Below are positions 44,744 through 52,667 of a stretch of 64,000 bases of DNA, piece by piece. The notes beneath the pieces are model-generated. The model was not told where the DNA came from. It worked only from the letters and a program-made list of their open reading frames with translations, and did not search any database. Made by a program: the position numbers and the translations under genes. This DNA comes from CAWHYG01 sp963833505 (GTDB taxonomy: Bacteria > Eisenbacteria > RBG-16-71-46 > CAIMUX01). Location of the stretch: assembly GCA_963833505.1 (NCBI GenBank), contig CAWHYG010000007.1, forward strand, positions 558,001 to 622,000, read 5' to 3'. How positions within the stretch are numbered: the stretch's first letter is position 1; each line of letters begins with the position of its first letter.

Positions 44744-46374
44744 GACCGCAGCTCTCTCCTCGGGTGATCGGGAACCCGCCCGCGACGGTTCCACAATGCC
44801 AGACCGACGGCCAGGGCCGCCAGGGCGATCAGGGCGCGGCTGATCCAGTCCCCGTGCCGGGTGTAGAAGGAGCCGCCGGTTCCGGGGGCCGGGCGGGCCA
44901 CCGGCATCGCCGCAACGAACATGCCGGTCTTCTGGGTCACCCGACCCCAGGGATCCACGAAGAAGCTGATCCCGGTGTTGGCGCACCGGGCCAGCGGGGT
45001 CCGATTCTCGACCGCGCGGTGGATGGCCATTTCCGCGTGCTGCACCGGTCCCGCGCTCTTGCCGAACCAGAAGTCGTTGGTGATATTGACCAGGTAGTGC
45101 GCTCCGCCGGCCACGGCCTGGCGCGCCATTTCGGGAAAGATGGACTCGAAGCAGATCAAGACCGGAAAACGCTGGCCCTTCACCGTGAACAGCGTGTGCT
45201 CGCGACCGGCCGAGAAGTCGCTCTGCCCGAAGTTGAGCGCGTTGATCCAGGGGATCTCCTTCTGGAACGGCATCGCTTCGCTGAATGGGACCAGCCGCAT
45301 CTTGTAATAGTGGTCGACCGGGTTGCCTTTGGGATCGTAGAGAAAGGCTGCGTTGTAGTACTCCGCCTTTCCGCCCGGACGGACGATGGCGTCGAGGGTT
45401 CCGACCAGCACCCAGCGACCGATGGATGCGATCGTCGAGTGGACCTTCGCGGCCAGATCGGGAGACCAGAAGATCATGAGCGGCGCAGCCGTCTCCGGCC
45501 AGACGATGAGGTCGGGATCCAGGTCGGCCGCCCGGCGCGTGCGGGCGAGGAGATCGTCGATCACGACCCCTTCATATCCCTTCTTCCACTTGATCTCCCT
45601 CGGCGTGTTCGACTGGATCAGCGCGAAGCGGAGGCCGTCCGGAGATTCCGGGCCTGGAGCCGGCGCGCGCGCCAGGATGGCGAGGCCGAAAACGATCGGC
45701 GCGGCGCACAAAGCCGCCGCCGCGAGTGCGAGATTTCCGGCAGAGCGCCGCCGTCCCGACTGCCAGGCGACGAGCCCGGCGGTCAAAGTGGCGTTGACCG
45801 CCAGGATCCAGAACGGCAGCCCCCAGAAGCCGGTCCAGGCGCTGATCTGGAGCGCGGCAGGGTGCTCGGCCAGCGCATAGCCCAACGATCCCCATGGGAA
45901 GGCCAGCGCGCCGATGCTGCGGAGATGATCCCCCAGGGTCCAGAAGACGGCGATCGTCGCCAGCGCCGTCGGGCCCTTGGCCCGCTCCACCGCGCCCGAC
46001 ACGGCCGCGCCGAAGCTGGAGAAGAGGGCCGAGTACCCGGACAGGAAGAGCAGCGCCGGGATCATCAGGCCGGGGATGGTGATCTCCTCGTTCGAAAGAA
46101 AGAGGATCCAATGTAGGAGCAGCGCAAAAAAGACCGCCTGGGCCGTGAAGGCGATCAGGAACTGGCGCCGGAATCCGGGCCGGATCTCTCCCGGAGCGCG
46201 AGGGCCGAACACGGCCCAGAACAGCGGCACGAGGGAGACAAAGACGATCCAGCCGGCCCCGATCGGCGGAAAGGCCGCCCATTGCAGGAGCCCCGACAGC
46301 GCCGCCGCCCCCCAGCGCAATCGTTCACGGTCCGGTTGACTCGCTCCGGGCCTGCCTGATAGCCTGACGGTCAC
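44740..46374 (-). CDS. lnt: apolipoprotein N-acyltransferase Lnt
   Basis: Adds the third acyl chain to lipoproteins in the inner membrane. About seven N-terminal TMs start with WGAAALSGLLQWAAFPPIG. The nitrilase domain carries the catalytic Glu in LIVWPETAAPLMIF, Lys in HYYKMRLVPFSEAMPF and Cys in PVLICFESIFPEMARQ. 544 residues from GTG 46374, taken as the first plausible start after the divergent rpsT promoter region. The frame is open to 46542 but would run through the rpsT gene. Function ties to lolC/lolD and the many lipoproteins here. Confidence 0.92.
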   Translation of the reverse strand: MTVRLSGRPGASQPDRERLRWGAAALSGLLQWAAFPPIGAGWIVFVSLVPLFWAVFGPRAPGEIRPGFRRQFLIAFTAQAVFFALLLHWILFLSNEEITIPGLMIPALLFLSGYSALFSSFGAAVSGAVERAKGPTALATIAVFWTLGDHLRSIGALAFPWGSLGYALAEHPAALQISAWTGFWGLPFWILAVNATLTAGLVAWQSGRRRSAGNLALAAAALCAAPIVFGLAILARAPAPGPESPDGLRFALIQSNTPREIKWKKGYEGVVIDDLLARTRRAADLDPDLIVWPETAAPLMIFWSPDLAAKVHSTIASIGRWVLVGTLDAIVRPGGKAEYYNAAFLYDPKGNPVDHYYKMRLVPFSEAMPFQKEIPWINALNFGQSDFSAGREHTLFTVKGQRFPVLICFESIFPEMARQAVAGGAHYLVNITNDFWFGKSAGPVQHAEMAIHRAVENRTPLARCANTGISFFVDPWGRVTQKTGMFVAAMPVARPAPGTGGSFYTRHGDWISRALIALAALAVGLALWNRRGRVPDHPRRELRS

Positions 46375-46448
46375 GTCAAGTTGGAGCGGACCTGCCGGGC
46401 GACCGCAGGAACCGTGGGAGTCTGGCCACCGGAAAGGGAGATGAATCG

Positions 46449-46715
46449 ATGCCGCAGCATGCCTCCGCCAAGAAGCGGATGCTGACCAATGAGCGGGACC
46501 GGCAGCGCAATCGCGCCGTCCGGACGGGGGTCCGTCACGCAATTCGGGATCTGAAGGAGAGCCCCGGAGCGCCGGACAGCCCGGGCCAGCTCCGAGAGGC
46601 GCATTCCGTCCTCGACAAGGCCGCCAAGAAGGGCGTGCTTCACAAGAAGACGGTCGACCGCATGAAGTCGCGCCTGGCCAAGGCCGTCGGTCGCGCGCAG
46701 AAGGCCAAGAGCTAG
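46449..46715 (+). CDS. rpsT: 30S ribosomal protein S20
   Basis: 88 residues, typical: MPQHASAKKRMLTNERDRQR, then NRAVRTGVRHAIRDLKE, HSVLDKAAKKGVLHKKTVDR and a basic end MKSRLAKAVGRAQKAKS. GGGAG precedes ATG 46449. Binds 16S rRNA early in 30S assembly. Divergent from lnt, with only 74 nt between the starts. It is the only plus-strand gene between 41 and 57 kb. Confidence 0.95.
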   Translation: MPQHASAKKRMLTNERDRQRNRAVRTGVRHAIRDLKESPGAPDSPGQLREAHSVLDKAAKKGVLHKKTVDRMKSRLAKAVGRAQKAKS

Positions 46716-46839
46716 CGCGCGTCCTGATCTGATTCGGGAACCCGGGCCGCTCGACCGTCGGGCTGGACAGCCGAGACCGTTCGAGAATCGGGTTTACGAA
46801 CGCGCGTCTCGCCGGCGGCGCGGGCGCTGCTGCAGATTT

Positions 46840-47754
46840 TCATGACGCGGTTGAATCTTCCGTGGACAGCCGATCCGCCACCCACTCATCCACTGAGTAG
46901 AACCCCGGACCTTTGCCCCTGATCCACCGCGCCGCCGTAAGCGCGCCGATCGCGAACGCGGAACGATCGAGCGCCCGGTGGACGAGCTCGAGGCTTTCCG
47001 CGCGACCGCCCAGGAGAAGCCGGTGCTCGCCGATGCCTTCGGGCAGACGCACCGCGTGGATGCCCACCTCGGCCGGTGGGCGCGGACCCGTGCGGCCGGA
47101 GCGGCCGTGAATCGCTTGTCCCCCGCGGATTCCGATCCAGCCCTCCGCGAGCGCCAATGCGGTTCCGCTGGGAGCGTCGAGCTTGGCCGCATGATGGGCC
47201 TCGACCACCTCGAGCTCCCACCCCTGTGGAAGCAGGCGGGCCGCCTCCGCGCAAAGGTGCGCCAGGACCGCGGCGCCGAGGCTCATGTTGGGAGACCACA
47301 GCACCGGGATCCGCCGGGCCGCGTCCTCCAGCGCCCGGCGTGACTCGGCGGTCAGGCCGGTCGTCCCGCAAATCCACGGGTCGCCGAGACGCACGACCTG
47401 AGGCGCGATGGCGGCGGGTGCGGAGCCGACGGAGAACTCGACGACCGCGTCACACTCCCCGGGCGAGAGACCGGAAAGATCGGGAGCGAACTGGATCCCG
47501 GATGCTCCGCTTCCGGAGACGTTCGGGGGGACCTTCGCGGACACGTTCGCGGAGTGGTTGGGGGACACGTTCGGGGACGTGTTCGGGGAGAGCTCCGTAG
47601 AGGTCGCCACAGCCTTGGGATCCACAGCGGCCGCCAACGCCAGGTCCGGCGCCGTCTCGATGATCTCGAGCAGCTTTCGCCCCATGCGTCCGCCGGCGCC
47701 GACGACAGCGATGCGGAGGATGGAGGGATCCCGATTCGCTCCGCCCGCACTCAA
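46840..47754 (-). CDS. dapB: 4-hydroxy-tetrahydrodipicolinate reductase DapB with repeat insert
   Basis: NAD(P)H reduction step of DAP/lysine synthesis. RIAVVGAGGRMGRKLLEII, GTTGLTAESRRALEDAA, LWSPNMSLGAAVLAHL, VEAHHAAKLDAPSGTAL (catalytic His/Lys region) and GEHRLLLGGRAESLEL match DapB. 304 residues against about 270. The excess is a six-unit tetrapeptide insert (SPNT/SPNV/SPNH/SANV type) after the first beta-alpha-beta unit. TTG 47754 overlaps the dapA stop (TTGA). Confidence 0.93.
   Translation of the reverse strand: MSAGGANRDPSILRIAVVGAGGRMGRKLLEIIETAPDLALAAAVDPKAVATSTELSPNTSPNVSPNHSANVSAKVPPNVSGSGASGIQFAPDLSGLSPGECDAVVEFSVGSAPAAIAPQVVRLGDPWICGTTGLTAESRRALEDAARRIPVLWSPNMSLGAAVLAHLCAEAARLLPQGWELEVVEAHHAAKLDAPSGTALALAEGWIGIRGGQAIHGRSGRTGPRPPAEVGIHAVRLPEGIGEHRLLLGGRAESLELVHRALDRSAFAIGALTAARWIRGKGPGFYSVDEWVADRLSTEDSTAS
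47510..47592. repeat. 12-bp in-frame minisatellite in dapB
   Basis: Six exact-length 12-bp units from 47521 to 47592 (for example GTTCGCGGAGTG, GTTCGGGGACGT, GTTCGGGGAGAG), plus a partial one before. They encode the tetrapeptide array inserted in DapB. Confidence 0.92.
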
Positions 47755-48641
47755 CGGCGGGCCCCGAGCGGCAGCCAGTCCGCCGGGAGCGCATCCAGCA
47801 CCTGATCGATCTTCCGGGCCGAATCCTCCGAGACCGCAACGAGAGGCAACCGATACTCCTCAGAGACAAGGCCGAGCCTGGCCAGGGCGTGCTTCACCGG
47901 ACCGGGATTGCTCTCGACGAAGAGCACCCGCGCCAGCGGGTAGAGGGCCCGATGCAGCCGGAGCGCCTCGTCCGCCCGGCCCTCGCGGAAGGCGACGACC
48001 ATGCGCTTGAGCGGCGCCGGAGCGACGTTGCCCACGACGCTGACCACGCCCGACGCGCCGACCGCCAACATGGGCAGGGTCAGGGAATCGTCACCGGAAA
48101 GCACGGTGAGCCGGGTCTCGCGGCAGATCTCCGTGACCTGGTCGAGAGAGCCGGAGGCCTCCTTGATCGCCACGATTCTCGGATTCTCCGCTACCCGGCG
48201 GATCGTATCGGGCGTCATCGAAACGCCCGACCTCCCGGGAACGTTGTAGAGGCAGATCGGCAGATCGACCTCCTCCGCGACCTTGAGAAAGTGGGCGCAG
48301 AGACCGGCCTGGGTCGGCTTGTTGTAGTAGGGCGTGACCACGAGGGCGCCGTCGGCCCCTTCCTCGCGGGCCACGCGCGTCTGCGCGATCGTCGCCTCGG
48401 TGCTGTTCGTTCCTGTCCCCGCCAGCACGAAGGCCCGGCGCCCGCACCTCTGCCGCACCCGCCGGAACAGCTCCCGCCGGTCATCGGATCCGAGCGTCGG
48501 CCCTTCGCCGGTGGTCCCGCCGGGAACGATGCCGTCCACTCCCCCGTCCAACAGGTGGTCGACCACCCGGTCGACCGCGTCCCAATCGACCTGGCCTCCG
48601 CGAAACGGAGTGACCATTGCGACCGTCAAGCCTTCGAACAT
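47751..48641 (-). CDS. dapA: 4-hydroxy-tetrahydrodipicolinate synthase DapA
   Basis: Condenses pyruvate with aspartate semialdehyde. VAMVTPFRGGQVDWDAVDRV, VPGGTTGEGPTLGSDDR, VVTPYYNKPTQAGLCAHF with the active Tyr, CLYNVPGRSGVSMTPDT, and the Schiff-base Lys in IVAIKEASGSLDQVTEI are all present. 296 residues, normal length. A strong GGAGG ribosome site precedes ATG 48641. Followed by overlapping dapB. Confidence 0.96.
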   Translation of the reverse strand: MFEGLTVAMVTPFRGGQVDWDAVDRVVDHLLDGGVDGIVPGGTTGEGPTLGSDDRRELFRRVRQRCGRRAFVLAGTGTNSTEATIAQTRVAREEGADGALVVTPYYNKPTQAGLCAHFLKVAEEVDLPICLYNVPGRSGVSMTPDTIRRVAENPRIVAIKEASGSLDQVTEICRETRLTVLSGDDSLTLPMLAVGASGVVSVVGNVAPAPLKRMVVAFREGRADEALRLHRALYPLARVLFVESNPGPVKHALARLGLVSEEYRLPLVAVSEDSARKIDQVLDALPADWLPLGARR

Positions 48642-48976
48642 GGGACCTCCGGTTCCCGCGCTTTCCTGCCCCGGCCCGATCTCCTCGCGCTCTGTGAGCC
48701 CGCGCGCCCGGACGGAACACGGTTCGCCGTCCGGACGGGGCGGAACGGGCGGATGCTATCGCACCGGTGGAGAAGATGCCAGACCGCAAGCGTGGGCGCG
48801 AGGTGTTGGGTGTTGGGATCGCGGGGACCGGCGGGAGCGCCGGCCGGAACCTCGGAAAGTCGGGGGAAACGTCCGCGGACGACGGCGTCCCGCGATCGGC
48901 TCTAGGTCGCCGGTCGGTGAGCTGGAATCCGCGGCCGCCTGTTCCAGGCACGGGCGGCCGCGAGTCCCGATTCAGG
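48642..48976. other. intergenic region with two GC hairpins
   Basis: 335 nt upstream of dapA and downstream of the 48977 gene. Contents: a 10-bp GC-only hairpin just after the secreted-protein stop (48930-48962) and an 8-bp stem (CCGGACGG at 48708-48715 with CCGTCCGG at 48727-48734, 11-nt loop). No gene or riboswitch fold is recognised. The dapA promoter should lie here. Confidence 0.5.
48930..48962 (-). terminator. terminator-like hairpin after the 48977 gene
   Basis: Perfect 10-bp stem CGCGGCCGCC (48930-48939) pairing with GGCGGCCGCG (48953-48962), 13-nt loop. It starts 14 nt after the minus-strand stop at 48977. No T-run follows, so it is either a non-canonical terminator or a 3' stabiliser. 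Confidence 0.5.
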
Positions 48977-49858
48977 TCACCGGATGTAGAGGGCCTTGCA
49001 GGTCCATGATGACCCGCCTTGGGTGATCCGAAGCAGGTACATGCCGGTTCCCATGGCGTCTCCGCGGCCCGTCCGGCCGTCCCAGACGGCGCGCAAGCCA
49101 CCATGACGGCCATCATCCTGGATCACGCGGACCAGCCGGCCGCCCACGTCATAGACCTCCATCGTGATCGGTGCCGCCTTCGCGCTCCACTCGATCAGCG
49201 ACCCCGATCGGAGCGGGTTCGGAATCGAACGGCGCATGATCAGCCCGGCGTCCTGGCCCGAGTTGGCGCCCGTTCCGTTGCGGTAGCTCTTGTCCAGGCC
49301 ATCGCAGCCGGCGATGTTGCCGCTGCCGACCGTCAGGCCCTGAAAGCCGTTCTCGTCGAACGTGACGACCTGGCCGGCGGCCGAGACGAAGGCCGAGCCG
49401 GAGGGCAGCTCAGCCACGACCGGGGTCAGCGCAGTGCCCGCCCCTCCCGTGACGCACTCCACCGTGCCGACCCAGGACATCGTGTCCGCCCCGCTGCTGT
49501 CCAGGGCCGCGCAGATCAAGAGGTCGCGCCCCTGAGTCGTCGTGAAGGTCACGTCGCCGTGAACGTTCCCGTTCGTCCAGCCCAGGTACTCCCAGCCGTC
49601 CCCGAACCGGAGCCCGAGCTGGGCCACCTTGGCGCCAGTCGTGCCCTTCAGGTAGACGTCCACGCACTCGCGGGCGCCCTCGCCGACCGTGCCCTGCGGC
49701 GTCAGGTTCTCGCAGTCGTTGTTGTGGGGCCGCTCGTACCCGCATCCCTGCGGCCCGGAGATCCCATGGAGCACGATCGAAGGGGTCGTAGCGCCGGCGA
49801 TTCCGGCGCAGGCGACCACCGCGACCAGCATCATCGGAACCATGTGCTCGAATCGCAT
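48977..49858 (-). CDS. secreted protein with FlgD-like C-terminal sorting module
   Basis: 293 residues. Signal peptide (MVPMMLVAVVACAGIAGA). The passenger domain of about 190 residues is beta-rich (VDVYLKGTTGAKVAQLGLRF, VTFTTTQGRDLLICAALDSS, VTFDENGFQGLTVGSGNIAG) and resembles cohesin/carbohydrate-binding-like folds. I cannot assign it firmly. The C-terminal module is canonical: NPLRSGSLIEWSAKA, MEVYDVGGRLVRVIQDDG, AVWDGRTGRGDAMGTGMYLL. Downstream of a dockerin-bearing gene on the same strand (15 nt gap), so a cohesin-dockerin pairing is worth testing. Confidence 0.72.
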   Translation of the reverse strand: MRFEHMVPMMLVAVVACAGIAGATTPSIVLHGISGPQGCGYERPHNNDCENLTPQGTVGEGARECVDVYLKGTTGAKVAQLGLRFGDGWEYLGWTNGNVHGDVTFTTTQGRDLLICAALDSSGADTMSWVGTVECVTGGAGTALTPVVAELPSGSAFVSAAGQVVTFDENGFQGLTVGSGNIAGCDGLDKSYRNGTGANSGQDAGLIMRRSIPNPLRSGSLIEWSAKAAPITMEVYDVGGRLVRVIQDDGRHGGLRAVWDGRTGRGDAMGTGMYLLRITQGGSSWTCKALYIR

Positions 49859-49873
49859 TCTCGTCCTCCTTCT

Positions 49874-52627
49874 TTATGGGGCGTTCCGGTGCGCCACGAA
49901 CAGGTTGTAGTCCTTGATATCGATCACGCCGTCGCCGTTCAGGTCCGCTCGATACAGGACGTGACCCAGGTAGGCCTGCCAGAACGTTCCGCAGTCGACC
50001 GCGTCCACATCGCCGTCGCCGTCCTCGTCCGGGCTGCTCACGCTGTTGTAGACTCGCAGTTTGTGGAACCCGGAACCGTCGCCGTAGTCGACACTGATCG
50101 TGACGTTCGGCCTGGATCCCTGGCAGGAGCCGCCGGTGTCGAGGCCGCTTGCCCAGACCACCCGGCCGTGCGCGTCGGAATCGGCCACGGGCTGGTTCAT
50201 GGATGAGGTGTCCGCGCAGTTCGCGATGCTCAATGCCAGGCGTTCTTTCGGCCAGCCGGAGATGGGATTCCCCGCCCAGTCCTTGAGCGTGACCTCGGAG
50301 CGATACGCGTTGACCGTGTCTCCGAGGGACACGAAGTAGGCGTTCTTCGGACTCCTGCCTTCGCCGGCCGGAAACACGCTGGTACCAAGGTGCGGGTACT
50401 CCGCCATCGCCACCGCCGTGGTCGTGCCGTTGATCGAAGCCGCCGCCGGCACGACCGGGCCCACGAAGTACGTGGGGGTGTGGCCGGAGGCGGTCCAGAC
50501 CGATACGCCGCTCGCGGAAAATGACATCGTGGCCAGGCTGTCGGATTGCAGTGAGCCGACCAGGTAGCCGTCCTCGAACACCTCGCCATTGCTCATCGAC
50601 CCCGCGGTAATCGCGTTGAAGCTCGAGCTTCCGCTGCTCCACCGCAACAGCATCTCGTCGCAGGTGACTTCCAGGGTGTCGCCCTGGAAGTACACTTCCA
50701 GGATGTTCTTCTCCAACCTGGGGCCCGAGACGTACAGGTACTTGTCGTTCGTCCCGTCCGTGATGCTGAACGCCACAACCTCGTCGGGGTCATTCGTGGA
50801 CACCGGGGCCGTCACCAGGGATGGTGCCGTTTCATCCTTTTTCCGAACCTCCAGCAGCAGCACACTATTCAGAATAGTACGCGCTGTCCCCGTCTCCCAC
50901 TTCAGCACGCGATGTTCCGGCCATTTCGTTGGGTCGGTCGGTGTAATCTCGGTGTCCGACAGCACGCAGCTCACGCCCTGCGGCAGAAACACCTGAGCTG
51001 CGGCCACTGCATTCGCTTTTGTCCAGGTCGCTGTCATCGCGCCCTGATCGAGGATGAGATGGCCGTCCTGATTCTCGTTTGCCGTCTGCGTGTACGACCT
51101 CACCAGCGCATTCGCGCTGAACCTCATCGCATCGTGGATCACAAAGAACGGCCTGAACAGCGCCGGCCGTATGACCACGAACATCCGGCGAGTGCTCTTC
51201 TCGACCATGTTCGAGGGCCAACACTGTGTGTTGTCACCAGCCGCCCAAGAGATGTCGGCATTCACCACCGCCCCAAGCGGGTTGCCCGTGCGTGCGCCGG
51301 CGGCGAACTGACACCAAGTCGACCCATCGTCCGTGCTCACCATCTGCTCGTTGTGGGCGCGGGAATACCAGGACAGGTGGCCCTGTTCATGCCCTCCGTA
51401 CCCACAGTCGTAGACCAACGGGGCACCGTTGTAGAACACAGTCCAGTGATTGACGTCCTGCTGGGCGTGCCCACACCAGTCGTCCCCGAAATTGTAGTTC
51501 GGTTTCGGCAGACATTGGAACGTGGCCAGCCAGCCGGTCGAGTCCGAGGCAGGGAGGCCCTCGAGGGTCTTCCGGAAGTACGTTATACCCCGACCGGCGA
51601 AGTAACGGCTCGACGACATCGCCGTTGGATCCTGGAAGGCCTCCGGCCCGGCCTCGTCAGACCTCGGCCAACCAAGAACGAACGCAAACGAACTCCAGCT
51701 GTAGTCGCACCAAAACGTGCCCGCCACGTCGTCCAGCGGGTCGGTCAGCGCGGTCGGAAGCGTCTCGTTGAACGACCTGCCCATCGCGGCGCCGATCGAG
51801 TCCGCCGGCCACATGGCGTAGAAAAGCCCCTTGCTCGCCGAGGGACGGCTCTCGGTGGCCAAGGCCATCAGCCACGGCCAGGACCGCCATTCAGGGTTCA
51901 GGTCTCCTGGCGCCTGTGCTGTATCATTCAACGGTGTTCCGCCAAACACGTCATAGGGCAGCTCTTCGTACATCAGCCAGGTCGAAGCCTGGCTGATCGT
52001 CGCGAGCGCCTGCGCGGTCACCCTGTACGGGGTATTCTCTCCCCAGTCAATGCGGTTCGCGGCAAGCGCATACGGCAGGGCCACGTTCAAGCCGTAGTTG
52101 GAGTACCAGACGCCGTCAGTACCCGCACCGTCCACCTGGAAGGCGGCGTTGAAATAGTCGCTGATCCGGCTCGCCGCGGCCTGGCGGATGATCTGGATTG
52201 AGTCGATCTGGCAGTCCGTCCAACCCAGATTGCCGTTCTCCGTGTCAAGCGCAAGGGCCGCCAGTCCCGCCCCTCCGTAAACGATCGCCATGTGATTGCT
52301 GTCGTCGTTGCCTGTCGTCCAGTCCTTGCCATACTTGGCGTCACACAACAGCGTGTTATAGATGCCTCGCTTGGTCATGAGCCTGTACATGGCGTGCTGC
52401 AGCTTGTTGTACTCGCCCGGCTCCTGAACGATGTAGTCGTGGCACCAGTCGCTGAACAACGCGAGCGCTGCAAGAAGCTCTCCGGTCCCGAGGTCGGGGC
52501 AGTCGCCTTTGTCCCACATCAGGAACTGGGCCCCGTTGCCGATCCACGCGTCGGCGAACTGCCGTGCTCGCCGCGCGAAATGTCGATCGTACCCCGGGTC
52601 CCACCCCTTGCGGAGCAGGTCACACAA
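49874..52627 (-). CDS. heparinase-II/III-like protein with C-terminal dockerin, 5'-truncated
   Basis: About 917 residues. The N-terminal alpha-helical part (NDDSNHMAIVYGGAGLAALAL, ATISQASTWLMYEELPYDVF) and the central beta part (GHAQQDVNHWTVFYNGAPLV, YDCGYGGHEQGHLSWYSRAH) fit heparinase II/III-type polysaccharide lyases; catalytic residues not verified. The last 50 residues are a type I dockerin: DEDGDGDVDAVDCGTFWQA and ADLNGDGVIDIKDYNLFVAH. The nominal start is TTG 52627 inside an open frame that begins only at a stop overlapping the upstream gene's end. No signal peptide is present, so the true 5' end appears to be lost. Probably a pseudogene or a recombination product. Confidence 0.6.
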   Translation of the reverse strand: MCDLLRKGWDPGYDRHFARRARQFADAWIGNGAQFLMWDKGDCPDLGTGELLAALALFSDWCHDYIVQEPGEYNKLQHAMYRLMTKRGIYNTLLCDAKYGKDWTTGNDDSNHMAIVYGGAGLAALALDTENGNLGWTDCQIDSIQIIRQAAASRISDYFNAAFQVDGAGTDGVWYSNYGLNVALPYALAANRIDWGENTPYRVTAQALATISQASTWLMYEELPYDVFGGTPLNDTAQAPGDLNPEWRSWPWLMALATESRPSASKGLFYAMWPADSIGAAMGRSFNETLPTALTDPLDDVAGTFWCDYSWSSFAFVLGWPRSDEAGPEAFQDPTAMSSSRYFAGRGITYFRKTLEGLPASDSTGWLATFQCLPKPNYNFGDDWCGHAQQDVNHWTVFYNGAPLVYDCGYGGHEQGHLSWYSRAHNEQMVSTDDGSTWCQFAAGARTGNPLGAVVNADISWAAGDNTQCWPSNMVEKSTRRMFVVIRPALFRPFFVIHDAMRFSANALVRSYTQTANENQDGHLILDQGAMTATWTKANAVAAAQVFLPQGVSCVLSDTEITPTDPTKWPEHRVLKWETGTARTILNSVLLLEVRKKDETAPSLVTAPVSTNDPDEVVAFSITDGTNDKYLYVSGPRLEKNILEVYFQGDTLEVTCDEMLLRWSSGSSSFNAITAGSMSNGEVFEDGYLVGSLQSDSLATMSFSASGVSVWTASGHTPTYFVGPVVPAAASINGTTTAVAMAEYPHLGTSVFPAGEGRSPKNAYFVSLGDTVNAYRSEVTLKDWAGNPISGWPKERLALSIANCADTSSMNQPVADSDAHGRVVWASGLDTGGSCQGSRPNVTISVDYGDGSGFHKLRVYNSVSSPDEDGDGDVDAVDCGTFWQAYLGHVLYRADLNGDGVIDIKDYNLFVAHRNAP

Positions 52628-52667
52628 GGACAGGCTGACCAGGCTCTGGAACTGCAGCTCCTCCCCG

